In this document: positions 11,301 through 23,194 of the stretch, one piece after another
Layout: every line of letters starts with the position of its first letter
Position numbering within the stretch: the first letter of the stretch is position 1
Assembly (NCBI GenBank): GCA_009192285.1
Contig: WBVU01000009.1
Span: 496,001 to 560,000, forward strand
From: Morchella semilibera
Lineage: Eukaryota; Ascomycota; Pezizomycetes; Pezizales; Morchellaceae
Length of the DNA stretch: 64,000 bases
Direction: 5' to 3'
Notes under the pieces: generated by a model
Seen by the model: only the letters and a program-made list of their open reading frames with translations
Told to the model about the DNA's origin: nothing
Database searches by the model: none
Made by a program: the position numbers and the translations under genes

Positions 11301-11684
11301 GGGGAGAAACACCGGAGGGCGATATATTATTCCGGTGATGAGTTCTATGAAATCTGTTTGGAAAAATTGCTGTAGCGCTCTATGAATAAAATCCATCCAC
11401 CGCTTAAGTACATGTAACCTTGGTCTTAGTCTTGGTCCTGGTCCTGGTCCTGGACAGAGTAGATAGTCGAACAGTCGATCTAGACTGGTGATACCCTCGT
11501 TACCCGGCCCCCAAGTTGACCTAGGGCCAAACCCTCGCCCACAACCAGCAGTCCCTCTCACTTTCAAGGTGGCCCACACAGCAACGCGGAGATTAACATT
11601 CAACCACACTCGAAAAATTCACGCCCAACCGAACAATCGACAATCACCAAAGAACCCTTTTACGTCCGCGACAATCCAAATAAA
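8386..11684. other. long gene-free stretch
   Basis: I found no supported gene in these 3.3 kb. ORFs of 60-112 codons overlap on several frames near 10.5 and 11.5 kb and look like chance. It contains an 18-base C run at 8930-8947 and a short GGTCCT repeat at about 11425-11456 upstream of uL23. Confidence 0.4.
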
Positions 11685-12450
11685 ATGGCCCCAAAAGCTC
11701 CTACCAAGGGTAACAAACTGCTCCGTCCTGCTTTTTTTCCCCAAATTTCGGAAAGAGGTCAAAATAGATGCCGGGGCCGGAATAAGGGAGGGAGGAAAAG
11801 AGGAGGGGGGCAATCAACAAATATAGTCGGGGGAAGCTATGAGGGAAGAAAATTGATGGAGTGGCAATGGAGGATTTGGGGATTTTGAGACCGGGAACTA
11901 CTGGGCGAGAGACAAAACACTAACACGCATGCCGAAACCTAGGTCCTAAGACCCCCGCCAGCAAGAAGGCTGCCGATGCAAAGAAGGCCGCCCTCAAGGG
12001 TACCCACTCCAAGATTGCCCGCAAGCCCCGTCTCTCGACCACCTTCCACCGCCCAAAGACCCTCTCTTTGGCCCGCTCCCCCAAGTACCCCCGCAAGAGC
12101 GTTCCCCACGTTCCCCGGCTCGACCAGTTCAAGGTCATTGTCCACCCCCTCAACACCGAGTCTGCCATGAAGAAGATTGAGGAGAACAACACCCTCGTCT
12201 TCATTGTCGACATCAAGGCAAACAAGAGACAGATCAAGGAAGCGATCAAGAAGCTCTACGACGTTGACTGTGTCAAGGTCAACACCTTGATCAGGTTGGT
12301 TTCCCATTTCCCTGCGGATATACAGCTCCGCCGTCCCGTGCTGATAGCTCCTTTTTTTCTAGGCCCGATGGAACCAAGAAGGCCTTCGCCAGGCTGACCC
12401 CCGACGTCGACGCTCTCGATATCGCCGCCACCAAGCTCGCCATCGTATAA
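11685..12450 (+). CDS. 60S ribosomal protein uL23 (L23A/L25)
   Basis: This is the large-subunit protein at the rim of the nascent-peptide exit tunnel, where it docks signal recognition particle and chaperones. Three exons: 11685-11709 (only 25 bases), 11943-12294 and 12363-12450. The 154-residue product starts [11 protein letters not shown], has the lysine-rich N-terminal extension typical of eukaryotic uL23, then the conserved [32 protein letters not shown] and [14 protein letters not shown] segments and ends near [12 protein letters not shown]. Length and sequence match yeast Rpl25 and fungal homologues closely. The first intron (233 bases) is long for this window, as is common in ribosomal protein genes. 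Large ORFs on the opposite strand are shadows of its codon bias. Confidence 0.97.
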
Positions 12451-14394
12451 ACGGCAAGTTTTGGTTTGTTGGGGATCGTTTCTTTCTGGGTGTCTGTTTT
12501 TTTTTTCCTCCTAATGTTTGCTCATTTCGGGATGTTGGGTAAAAAAGGAATTTCGAGCAGAATCAAAAAAGCAATGGGATTTTGTCCATACATTGCGGTG
12601 GTTGACTGGTTCTTAAAAATGGGATGGGGTTCTTTTTTTTTCTGTATCGAAATTCTTTTCCCAATAAGTGAGTGAATTGGCGTTTTTTGGTCCTTAGTTG
12701 GTTTTTCGGAAAAGCATGGTCTAGAGTTTGGTGAGGTTTTGCAAATAATTTCGCCGTTCAGTTTGCCATTAGATGCCGATGCCGTTGCCGTGCCGTTCAT
12801 TGGACCATTTCGGAGAGCTACAATAATTTTATTATATATCCAAGAAAAATGAACCTGGAAAACCTATCTGGAAAGCTCGGAGCTCGGTACTTGGAAAGTT
12901 GAGAGCTGTAATCTGTGCATGGTTGTGGAAGCTTGACATTTTGCAGGATGCTTTGGAGTGCTGGACACAGATACAGGATCAGGATCGAGTAAACCTAGAA
13001 CACCATTGTAGAGTTCTCGTCTCCTCAATTCCCGTCACAATCATGATCTATCACCTATCCCGTGCCCACCTTGGCGCCAAGGTTCGTACTCACGCAGCTT
13101 CCTAAGTATGTACTTTGACAAGTGTAAAGCCAAGGTGAGTGGTAGCACCTGGAGGGGTGTTAAAGAGCGAGATACGGGCTCCGCTTGTAATGAATCCTCC
13201 TCATGTCGGGATACTGAAACCATGCCCCGCCTTCATGAAACCTGATTCTTGTAGTATTATGATAAAGTCAGAGCCGGACATAATATAGCGCCCCGACGGG
13301 GAATTAAGGTTTTACTTTTAACCCCAAGGTGGGGGGACCAGACACCATTCTAACTCTCTGGCTGGGAATTAAGGTTTCCTTTCACCCCGACTACAGTCCA
13401 ATTGGGGGGGAGATATGCCCCCAGACCCTACGGTGTCTGTAGGGGACACACGGGCACGAAACTAAGTACCGGGTGTTCACCTTTAGTCTGAAGAACTCTG
13501 CTTCATTGGCCAAAAATGCAGGGATTTTAAATGGGAGCAACCAATTATCATCAATCACACACCAGCCTTAGCGCACCAAATTTGTATGGGGGAAAAAAGT
13601 CTGAAGAACTTTCATATACCTTCACTCAAAAATCTAAATATTTTGCTAAAAATACAAAAAAAGGACTGCAGAATAGCGCTGACTCCCAGCTTCCCCTAGA
13701 TAAGATTTTGAGCTCATAAGCCCTTGTGGGAAACATTTTTTGGTGGAGTTGGGTGCAAACAACAGTCAAATTGCAGTCTCAGAGGTTGCGTTGCAAAAGA
13801 TGGGGGGCAACCTATTCAAGTACCTTTTCTGGCGCCAAGTATCATTTTCTGGTGCCAAGTATCATTTTCTGCAGCTTCAACCAATCATACCGCCAAAAAA
13901 ATGTTCTTCAGAATAACCCACAACCCCCGGTACATGTAGGTACATGTAGGTAGAGGTGCGCGCCCGACTACATGCATCAGCCAATCAGAAGAAAGATGGG
14001 CACGGGACGTTAACCCCTAGACTGCGGATCAATGATATTCCTAGTACTTGTATCAATATCCTAAAGCCAGTGATGTCATTCATTGTCTAGCATAAAACGA
14101 TATATATGAAACCTAATAAAACGTCCCCACCTTTTCTACTATATACGTTTATTCACATACATAAACACAAGGCACACATTACACCACATCACGGACTCTC
14201 ACTCGTATCACATATACATGCATACATGTATATTCCACTCACCCAATGGGGTATATCAAAACGACAAGGGCCTCGGCACCTCGGCTAAGTCGCACATCCT
14301 TGAGACACCAATTAATACCAAGTATCTCTCCGTACTAGTACTATAGATATCTCGATAGCTCCCACCACCCCCCTCCATTCGAGCCCCCAAAGCA
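12451..14394. other. intergenic, with tandem and dispersed repeats
   Basis: The first 400 bases are probably uL23 3' UTR. At about 13300-13440 a segment beginning GGGAATTAAGGTTT occurs twice in tandem, about 69 bases apart. A TGGGGGAAAAAAGTC block near 13590 recurs inverted near 22445. Two TACATGTA copies lie at 13931 and 13941. I see no supported gene. Confidence 0.45.
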
Positions 14395-14999
14395 ATGTCC
14401 CCCTCCGACAACTCTACCTGCAATTCAACCCCCACCGGCTGGGACAACGCCTTCCTTAAGGGCTACGTTGCCCTCAATCCAGACTACAACGTAACTCCTC
14501 CACCCCCCCCCAACTCCCATGACCGCACAACCATCACTAACACACACCAGGGCTTCGACGCCGAGCTCCTCAAAACCTCGCTCACCCCCATCTCCGCCAC
14601 CAACTCCACCTGCGTCTTCGAGCTCACCGTAAAAGACCTCCACGCCAACGGCCTCGGGAACCTCCACGGCGGCTGCGCAGCCCTCATCTACGACCTCTGC
14701 ACCTCCGCGGCACTCGCGCTCGTGGCCAAGCCCGGATTCTGGGACCTCGGGTATGTCCCCCCCCCTCCCTAACCGGACGCGTGCGTGCTAACGGAGGGCC
14801 GATGGTAAGGGGCGTTTCGCGAAACCTGAACGTCACGTATATACGCCCGGCGCCGCTGGGGACGAGGGTCACGGTTGTGTCGGAGGTCGTGCATGCGGGG
14901 AGGCAGCTGGCGACCATGAGGGGCGTGATGAGGACGGAGGACGGGAAGGTGGTGAGTACGGCGGAGCATACGAAGGTGAATGTCAAGAGTAGCTTGTAG
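14395..14999 (+). CDS. hotdog-fold acyl-CoA thioesterase, THEM2/PaaI-like
   Basis: The product should hydrolyse acyl-CoA thioesters as a hotdog-fold multimer, like human ACOT13/THEM2 and its fungal relatives. Two exons: 14395-14750 and 14810-14999; the splice joins WDLG to [15 protein letters not shown], the usual family sequence, and the intron carries GTGCTAAC as a branch site. The 181-residue protein shows the catalytic loop as [12 protein letters not shown] (Asn/His-Gly-Gly followed by an Asp on the central helix), and the strand pattern [22 protein letters not shown]. The first 55 residues are Pro/Thr/Asn-rich and poorly conserved. There is no obvious targeting signal; cytosolic or mitochondrial location is open. 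Confidence 0.88.
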
Positions 15000-16600
15000 C
15001 TGGTACTCTGGAATCTAAATGCGTAGTACGACCGGCTTTGCAAACCGCGTGGTGATGTAATGACGTAGAAGACCCCCCCCCTTGTGGTAGACCGCAGGTG
15101 TCAATGATACAAAAGCCCCCGATTCTAAACCGGCCCAGGATTCAAACGCGGCCTGGCGGATTTAGAACCGGGCCTAACAAACCCGTAAACCACGCCCCTT
15201 CACAAAACTCAACATGAATGCCATCTAGCTAGAACCAGCGAGCCTTTAGCTCTCCTGCAGTGGTCTTGGACCCCAAAAAGACCGCGGTTTGGGCTGGTGG
15301 GCGGGTGCAATGAATGACCAAGAACGAGTGATGAGCCATGATTGGCCGTAGGTGCAACGCGCACACTAGATCTAGGGGGGGTTAGGCCGCCGCCCGAAGC
15401 AGACTCCGAGGCTCCCCGCCTTGAATGGTACTAAAAACGGCCCACCGGTGAACCAGGCGCTCGTGGGGGGGGGGGGGGACGAGCTCGAGATTATACGGTC
15501 TGGTGATGGCGGGTGCATCATGGTGCATCACTCATCCCCATCACATACCCGCCCAACACTCCCCACATCCCCCCCTTTACCAAGGACGCTTAATAAACAC
15601 GCATCTCCTCGTACCTCAACGGCCATAGATTTCGTAAGTAGCTACACACATCCACCAGAAACAAAAATCCTGAGTATACTACTCTCGCCCGACCTGTAGT
15701 TTTATTTTGTCCCACGCCTGGGGCTCGTGAACTAGAGTACATACGTGATGTATACTTATATGTATGTATATGTAGATAGACCCCACGACCACCCGAGCCC
15801 AGTCAAAAATCCAATTTAACCCCCCCCCCCCCCGCCCCGCCCCAGTTCATAATATGAAATCCATTCACAACACGACGCCCCACTGTTCAAAAATCTATAA
15901 ATCAAACCAAATACAAAAAAACGCAACTCCGTCATCATTCATCTCCTCGTTTCCAGTTTTTTTCTACTCGTCCCTCAATCCCCAATCCCCCGTTCCTATG
16001 CCCCCCCCCCCCCCAAACCGCCAAACCCTAACCCTACCAATCTTGAATTCAATCGTCGCCTTTTTAACCCTCGATGCTTTCTCTTTTTAATCCTTTAATT
16101 TTTTTTCCCCCTCTCCAATGCTTTCCCCTCGCCGCTTAACACCTACCGATGCACCCACCCCCCCCCCCCTTTCCCAAACCCCTGAAATGCATACATAACG
16201 ATGATACGACAATGATGATGATGATGATGATACACTCCTTCCGATGCTGACAGGATAAAATGATGATGATGATGATGATGCGAGAAGATGAGACGAAATG
16301 GGGATGGGTGGGATAAGACGGTAGACAGGAGGGGGTGGGAGATGACAGGATGAATTATGATGGGGGTAAGTAAGGCATGAGGATAATGGGGTGTAGTAAG
16401 ACAAGATATAATGAGGTAGGATGAGATAACAAGAAGCGCGCACACAAACAATAAGTAGAACTCTTAAAAGAACAGGAGGAAGAACAGGCAAGAACAGGAT
16501 ATACGAAAAGAATATCTCCTATAAAACACTACTAAAAAGAAGAAGGAAAAACTACACAGAAGCCTACAAACCTTTTTTATAGGGGGAGGCCCTCCTGCCT
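15000..16600. other. C-rich intergenic spacer
   Basis: No gene is supported. It holds four C or G runs of 12-14 bases (15465, 15820, 16001, 16158), GAT microsatellites near 16210 and 16260, and a telomere-like AACCCTAACCCTA near 16022. Confidence 0.6.
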
Positions 16601-19008
16601 CTACCCCAAACTCAGTCCCCCCAACCCCCCCGCCGCCCTCTTCCCCACACTCTCCACACTCCCCGCCCGTCTCCTCGCCTCCTTCTCTTCCTCGATTCCC
16701 CTTCTCCTCTCCTCCTCATAGAATTTCCTCGCCCTCCCTCTCTGCATTCTCATCATCACCCCCCACACCTCCCCCACCAGCGCGACCAACACCACCATCC
16801 CCGCCCCCTTCCCCACCCTCTCCTTCGCCACCCCGGAGGCCGCAGCCGCCAACGCAAGACCAACAATCCCTATCTCCACAGCCCTCACATCCCATGACCT
16901 CACCCGCCACGCCACCGCCCCGGCCACCACTACTAGCCCCCCACAACCCCCCAATACTCACCCCCATACATGATCGCTGCCCCGGCCACCAGCACCATCA
17001 CCACCCTCGTCACCACAACCCACGACCCCTCCTCCACCGCCCGCACCGCGACTACCTCCGGTTCATCCTCGAGCCGGAACCCTCCCGCCATCAACGACTC
17101 CAGCCCCGTCGCCTCATCATCGACAAAGAAGCGCTGTGGGGCCATCGGCGGGTACTGCGGACTCCCTAGATGGTACCCCGGCCTAGCCACCTTAGCGAAC
17201 TCCGTCCCTGTCGGCGGTACCGACGGGTCCGGGTTGAGCCGGTGGGCAAAGAACTGCTCGCGCGAAATTTGGTTTGGCGGAGTTGGCTGCGCCGGCGGCT
17301 GCGGGTGCATGAGCGACGAGACGATACGCTGGGCCGGGGCACGGGGCGCCGGCGGCAGGGAACCAGAGAAGGGCGATGCGGCGCGGGTGTACTGGTTTTG
17401 GCGCTGGAGTTGGGCGGCGCTGGCTTTGGCACTGGCGTTGGCTTTGGCGTTGGCCGCGGCGATGGTGAAGGATGGCTGTGGAGGGGGAGGGAGGCGCTGG
17501 GGCGAGACCTGCCAGTTTGTTGTTTCATGTGAGTTTGTGGGGTTCCAGTCCATTGCGTCTGGTGATGCGGGGGTACCGCGGCGAGGGAGAGGCGTGGGGG
17601 AGGCGGCGCGGACGCGCTTGACAGGGGAGTAGAAGGTGGAGCCGGTAGAGGGCGGGGGGTTGTTCATTCCGGGGCGCAGAGGAGTTGTGGGCGACATTGG
17701 GTGTCGCGGGACGGCGGACATCATTGGTGGTGGAGAGGCCGGGGGGCTTGGTGTGCCGGGGACTGGTTCGGGCTCGCGCAGGGAGAAAGCCGGTGGATCT
17801 TCCAGTTTGAGACAGGTGATTGAGAATAACGTTGACTATAGCACTTATATTAGTACTGGTAATGATTAAAGGGTAAGAAAAACAACATACCATCAAAGAT
17901 AGGAAGAATAGCCCTAGATGCACCGCCGTAAACGCTTCCTCCGTCAGGGCCACTGCGCCGGGGGTCGTAAAGTACCAGCACAGCATGCGGAACACATAGA
18001 TCCCTATCTCGAGCCTAAAATACTCTTTTGAGCCCACCAACTTCTTGTGCGGCGCGTTCTGTAGACCCCTCTCCCTATAGATCCAAAAGAAGCCCAACAG
18101 ACTCCACGGGATCCATCTTGCCTGCTCCGCCGCCGCACCATAACAGTGCACATCGACCTCCCCGGCCACCACACTCCTCAGCATACAACTCCCCCACGAC
18201 GCCACGCCCGTCTCCATCTCCATTGCTACCTCAGGCTGCACCAGAGCCGCCCCATGCCATACCAGCATCAACGCATGGAAATAGCACCAGACCATGCCCC
18301 TCGCCGCCCATACCGCAGTCTCAACCGTCTTCTTTCCCTCGCTTTCTACCACCCCCGGCTTCTTGGCCGCCTCATGCCCACTCGATCTTGCCAACATCTG
18401 TCCCAGCGACGCCACCTTCACCTGGTAATTACTCGTGCGTATGCGCTCGTTGACGCGCGGTGCACACAGAGCACACACCTGTGGCCAGCGCTCCTCGAGC
18501 GTGGCACGATACTTGGGAACTGAACGTTGACGACTTCTTCGTAGTCGGGGTGGTCCTCGGGCGGTAGCGGGTATGCGGCGATGGCGTCCGTAACGACTTT
18601 CTGGTTGTTTGCGCAGGTGCGACAGAAGGGTGTTTGGGTGGTGGGCGAGTTGGAGGTGGGGGATTCGGGGGTGGCGGAGCGCGTGCTGAAGGAGTGGTGG
18701 ATAGCGCGTGGGGAGGTGCGGCGGCGGGCGTAAACGGGAGGGGGTTTGGGGGAGAGTCTGGGACGAAGTCAACGATTTCGCCTTTCTATTAGGAGAGGCG
18801 TGGTTAGTTAGTGAAGCTATAGAATAGGATCCGGGGGTGGGGGTACCTCGTCAAGATGGTTATCGGCACAGCAGTCAGGACAATTAAACCGGCTAGGACG
18901 TCCACTCGGGTATGTTTCTATTCCTCCCGGGGGCAGCGAGTCAATAGCGACGAGATGTGAGCAGTAGAAGCACTGCAATTTCTTCCGACGGATTCTGAGG
19001 AAGGACAT
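16601..19008 (-). CDS. Ima1-like inner nuclear membrane protein (frame interrupted twice)
   Basis: Resembles fungal Ima1 (animal Samp1/NET5 family), an inner nuclear membrane protein tying heterochromatin and the centrosome region to the envelope. The N-terminus has the family zinc-binding pattern: CFYC, then FNCPDCCADNHLDE, then PFCRTCANNQK and CALCAPRVNERIR. Several hydrophobic segments follow, then a Pro/Ser-rich linker and a final hydrophobic pair before a Lys/Arg-rich tail. Four exons: 18847-19008, 17891-18785, 16962-17835 and 16601-16932. Exon 2 reads in three frames: it shifts near 18737 (PDSPPNP to PVYARRRTSP) and near 18516 (EEVVNVQFP to KYRATLEERW). Each shift equals one missing base in a C run, and adding two bases gives 755 codons exactly. 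These may be assembly errors or true lesions. The linker includes an Ala/Lys/Asn run from short DNA repeats. Confidence 0.75.
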
Positions 19009-20995
19009 TATTTCGCGGAGGTCATTCAGATCTAATCAGCTACAGTTATTGTATATAGAATTCTACAACTACTACTACCACTACTACGGTAGTTAATATA
19101 TAGTAGCTGTATGTAGTAATATGGTTGTATAGCTGTGTTGTAGGGGTGTGGTATAGTATGCTATTGTATTGACAATAGTTGTGAATTTATGAGTGTGTTG
19201 GTGATGATGATGATGACGATTACAAAAGTCAGACTTCAGTGAATCAGTGAATCAGTCAATCTCGGGCCGATTAGATTTGTTGTTATTTTGTTGCCTCGGG
19301 GGGGAGGGAGTGAACCTTGTTTGGCTGTTTTGGGTGAGGATATGTTGTTGTCTTTCTTTTCTTCCGAGGGAAGGAGAAAGAAGAAGAAGAGAGAGAGTTC
19401 TTCCGAAAAGAAAGTCCGACGCCGTACCACACACACCACACCCTGGGGCCCTTTTTCCTCACCCTTGGGGGAAGGAGGCACAACGCAACGCAACACACCC
19501 ACTCTCTCACACAAAAAAAAAAAATGGAAAGATGGAAAAATAGAAAAGTACCACAGACGCGATGAGGCTGAAATCCACTTCCGGATTGGATACGCGTGTG
19601 CACGTGCCGCTGGCCATTCCATCACGAATTCCATCACGAATTCCCCTCCATTCCTCCTCCATTCACCATTCGCTTCAACAAAGAGGAGACAGACAATATT
19701 TTGATTGAGTGGGTGTGCACAGCCTTTTTATATAGAACCACCACTCGAATTTAAAATAGAGCGCACACATCTTATCTATAATAAAAAGCAGGTACCAGAT
19801 TCGATCCGACACGATCCTCACATCCTCACTCCCGCGTGGTACATACGTGGGTACTACCCATAAGCGAGGCGAGAAGGAACTGTTGCTCGGTAAGTACCTG
19901 TGCCCCCCTTTTGCCCTGCCCTGCATCGGTCATTTTGCACTGTTTGGCCTGGAGACGATAAAAGTACTGGCTCAACCCCCTACCACGTGTGTCCATCCAG
20001 ACAGAGATACCGGGCAGCACTGCCGGGGCAGGAGTAGAGTACAATGGGCGCGTGTTAATCGAATCATGTCGAGTCACTCGACCGTCCAGACACGGTGGCC
20101 GGTACATGTATGCGCCCCCCAGTCCAATGGTGAATAAGTTAAGAAAGACCAACATTAAAGTTTACGGAGGCCCACCTACCAGGGATCTGGTATTCGTTAC
20201 AGAGCCGGGTTCACCATGGAGCAAGAGGCAGTTGTAGCATGCTGCTGCAAGCTACGGCTCCAAGTGCCAAGATGGACATTTCACTTTCGTCTAGTCCTGC
20301 CCTGTCCTTCGAAGCTTTCTTTGGTTGCTTGTCGATTGGCCAAAGGAACAGCCAATAATACCTCAGCAGGGCTTGGAACAATGATATGAGCACCAGGAAC
20401 CAGGAGATGGCTGGTATGTGTACTAGGTACCGCCATTAGATAGAAATGGGATGGATTTCGAGGAAGGATAACAATGACCGTTTATTCGGCCTAGATACAC
20501 AATGATGTGCGCCAGTAAATTCTCGGTGATCTCTAGATAACTCTAGTCAGCTTCTGTCGTGGTGTCTCGATGTCCCCATAAATTAAAACTCCATACCCTC
20601 GCAAAACATATATTCATAGCTGAGATACTCGCAAGCTACGTGTAGTTAATTCATGAAACAAGCTCACGAAACATCCAAGCAACGAGTCACTGTCTCATCA
20701 CCGCATCTCACTCACCCCCAGGTTACCCTGTCCATAAAGTAGGGCACAACCCCGCCCTAGACCGTCACACCCACATCCCAAGCATCAACCACACATCCAG
20801 GCCTCCTACGATACCAACAATTTCCAACATCACACCGACGACGACGACGACCCTACCGACCGACCGCCCCAAAAACTGACCCCTACGACTTTACGTATGC
20901 TCCCCCCTGGATATCACGATACGAGCTCCGCCCAGACAGATTGAACTGACCGCAGAAATTAGTTACGTTTTCGTAAAACAACCTCATCCGCAATC
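19009..20995. other. intergenic, low complexity
   Basis: ORFs overlap in several frames at 19240-19700 over purine-rich (GAAGAAGAAGAGAGAG-like) sequence; this pattern is typical of low-complexity DNA. I see no gene. The last 300 bases should hold the uS14 promoter. Confidence 0.45.
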
Positions 20996-21373
20996 ATGGC
21001 CCACGAAACTGTTTGGTACTCGCGCCCGCGCAACTACGGAAAGGGAAGCAGATCCTGGTATGTTTGAGATTGTTAAAAAAATTCCCCAGTCAAAAGAGGA
21101 AGCTAGCGGAAGGAGATGGGTGGGGGAGAGGGACTAGACCAAGAGGGGCACGGATTGAGTACGGGAGCTGGATGGACACGGTGCTGATTGTGTGGTTGTT
21201 AGCCGTGTCTGCGCCCACAAGGCTGGTTTGATCCGCAAGTACGGTCTCAACATCTGCCGTCAGTGCTTCAGGGAGAAGTCCACCGACATCGGCTTCGTCA
21301 AGGTACGGACAGACAGCTCCACCGCACTCCTCTTCAAATGGGCACCACACTGACGTGCAAGTAGAACCGATAA
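20996..21373 (+). CDS. 40S ribosomal protein uS14 (S29)
   Basis: This is the 55-56-residue zinc-ribbon protein of the small-subunit head. Three exons: 20996-21057, 21203-21302 and 21365-21373. The last exon has just two codons and the stop (Asn-Arg-stop), giving the family ending DIGFVKNR. The sequence [20 protein letters not shown], followed by [15 protein letters not shown] and [11 protein letters not shown], matches fungal and yeast Rps29 almost residue by residue, with the zinc ligands as two CxxC pairs. Skipping the tiny last exon would leave the protein without its natural end, so automated callers may misplace the stop. Confidence 0.96.
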
Positions 21374-23194
21374 GCGAGTCACAATGGGGACATTTCCGGG
21401 GGTTCTGGGGGTAATGGGGGCAACACAAGGGGGAGAATATGAAAACAGGAGGAGAGGTTTTCCTTTCCTCCTCCTGTAGGAATATCTCCCATGTTGCACC
21501 GCAACATTAAAAAAAAAAATTTAAATTAACGGGATTTCCTTTTTTTTTTTGCACAGCTTTTTTTCTTCTTCGGGATACGGATCGCAGCGTGGGGACCGGG
21601 GGGAGAATAGAAGCTTGCTTTGTTCTGGCGTTATCTTTTGGAGCTTGGTTGACCACTTTTTTCCAGACTCTATATTTCGGTGATTGATGGCGCAGTTAGC
21701 TAGGACGCATTGCTTGGTGACATGGTTGTATTCGACTCCAACGGACAGCGGATACTATCCCGTATTATTCTATCTATTCTGGACTTAATTGCCCTTCACC
21801 AGTTACCGAGGGCTTGAGAGTCAATTGCCCCCTAGGAGGAAAGATATCCTGAATCACGGCGCCATAAAACATGAGAGTTATGAGAATGATTCTGTGACCG
21901 AACGGTCCTTATAACGGTCCTTATAACGACATTTTTATCTTATCAAACAACCGCCCCCGAAGTATCCCCAAGTGTCTTCTTATCGCCTATCCGCGCCAAT
22001 GTAGTTAAAAATGTATTTACGATACGTTCAATATTGCCTTCAATACCCAATTACATAGCTGCGTATAGCTCTCGGGAGCTATATCCGTGTCATTGAGCTG
22101 GTAAGGATTGGTTAGACGGGGCCCTTAGGTTGTATGTGGTTAGTTATGTACCGGGTGTTGAGGGTAAGTGATCAGAGCTGCTCCTGGTTGGTCTGGTTGG
22201 CCTGGAGTGCCAAGTTGGCCCCACCCTGGGCTTATATCAACCGTGTGCCCCAGGAAACTTCAGAGCCCAGAACTTGGTCCTCAATTTTACTGCTGCCTCC
22301 TGAAAGTTTTCTCTACACAGCCAAATTTGTATCCAAATAGCATATAGAGAAGGTACTGATAGATACAATATTTTAAATATATTTTTGGATTTTTTTTGGA
22401 TTTTTTGATGAGGATCTTGGAAAAGTTCTGATGACTTTTTTCCCCCATTCAAGATAAGAATTCTTGGCAGGTCTTATTGGCCCCAGCCTGTCGCACCCAC
22501 ATATTCTCAACCAATTGTCGTAGAGTTCTGATCACTTTGGTTCACACCCGAGTACTATACGGTCTTTCTTTCTACGTATCAAATCTTCCTATAGAGATGT
22601 GCGTGACCTCTCCTGGAGTTCTCGGTGGTTGTAAGTGTCTTGGCGCACAGGCGCTCACTCGGCGGGCAGACCTTGCAAGACCGCTAGAGAATCAACAGCG
22701 CATTGATGTATGCAGCCCGAAGGCTATGACAAAACCTTTCCTCCCACTCTCCGGAGGCGGGGTAACATTTTCCTCTCAAAAAGTCACACAAAAGAAAACA
22801 CACAAAAGAAAGATACAAAAGAAACCCAAATCATTACTCAGGCATAACACTCTCACCCTTCCGCACCCCCGCTACACCCGCATTCTAATTCCCCTCCCTT
22901 TCCAATCCACCCCACCCATACTGAAGCTCTCTCTCCTCCTCTCTTTCCTCGCTGTTCCTTCCCTCTCTCTCATGCTTCTTCTTCAACCATTCCGTCCATA
23001 TCTTTAGTCCTTCCTCGCATCCGAACCAACAGCGCATCACCGTGCACACTCCTTAGGTCACAACATTCCAGGACCAATATGAAGTATAGATAAATAATAA
23101 CATTCCAGGACCAAAAATATGCTAACATTCTTTTTCTAATATACATTTTTCGCTGACATCTCACAGTGCACCCCCCAAAATCTCTCACTCTACT
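21374..23194. other. intergenic
   Basis: I see no supported gene. A 176-codon frame at 22477-23007 opens with a non-ATG codon and is low-complexity at its end. An inverted copy of the TGGGGGAAAAAAGTC repeat lies near 22445. Confidence 0.45.

Noticed and set aside
11919-12307. Long ORFs opposite the uL23 gene
   Set aside because: They mirror the biased codons of a ribosomal protein gene and have no family resemblance.
16933-17724. Separate genes suggested by overlapping ORFs on both strands at 16.9-17.7 kb
   Set aside because: The minus-strand frame is the Pro/Ser-rich linker exon of the Ima1-like gene; plus-strand frames are its shadows.
19240-19710. Several overlapping ORFs in all frames
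   Set aside because: The DNA is purine-rich and low-complexity, which leaves many frames open.
22477-23007. A 176-codon plus-strand ORF
   Set aside because: It starts at a non-ATG codon, has no family resemblance and ends in low-complexity Leu/Ser sequence.
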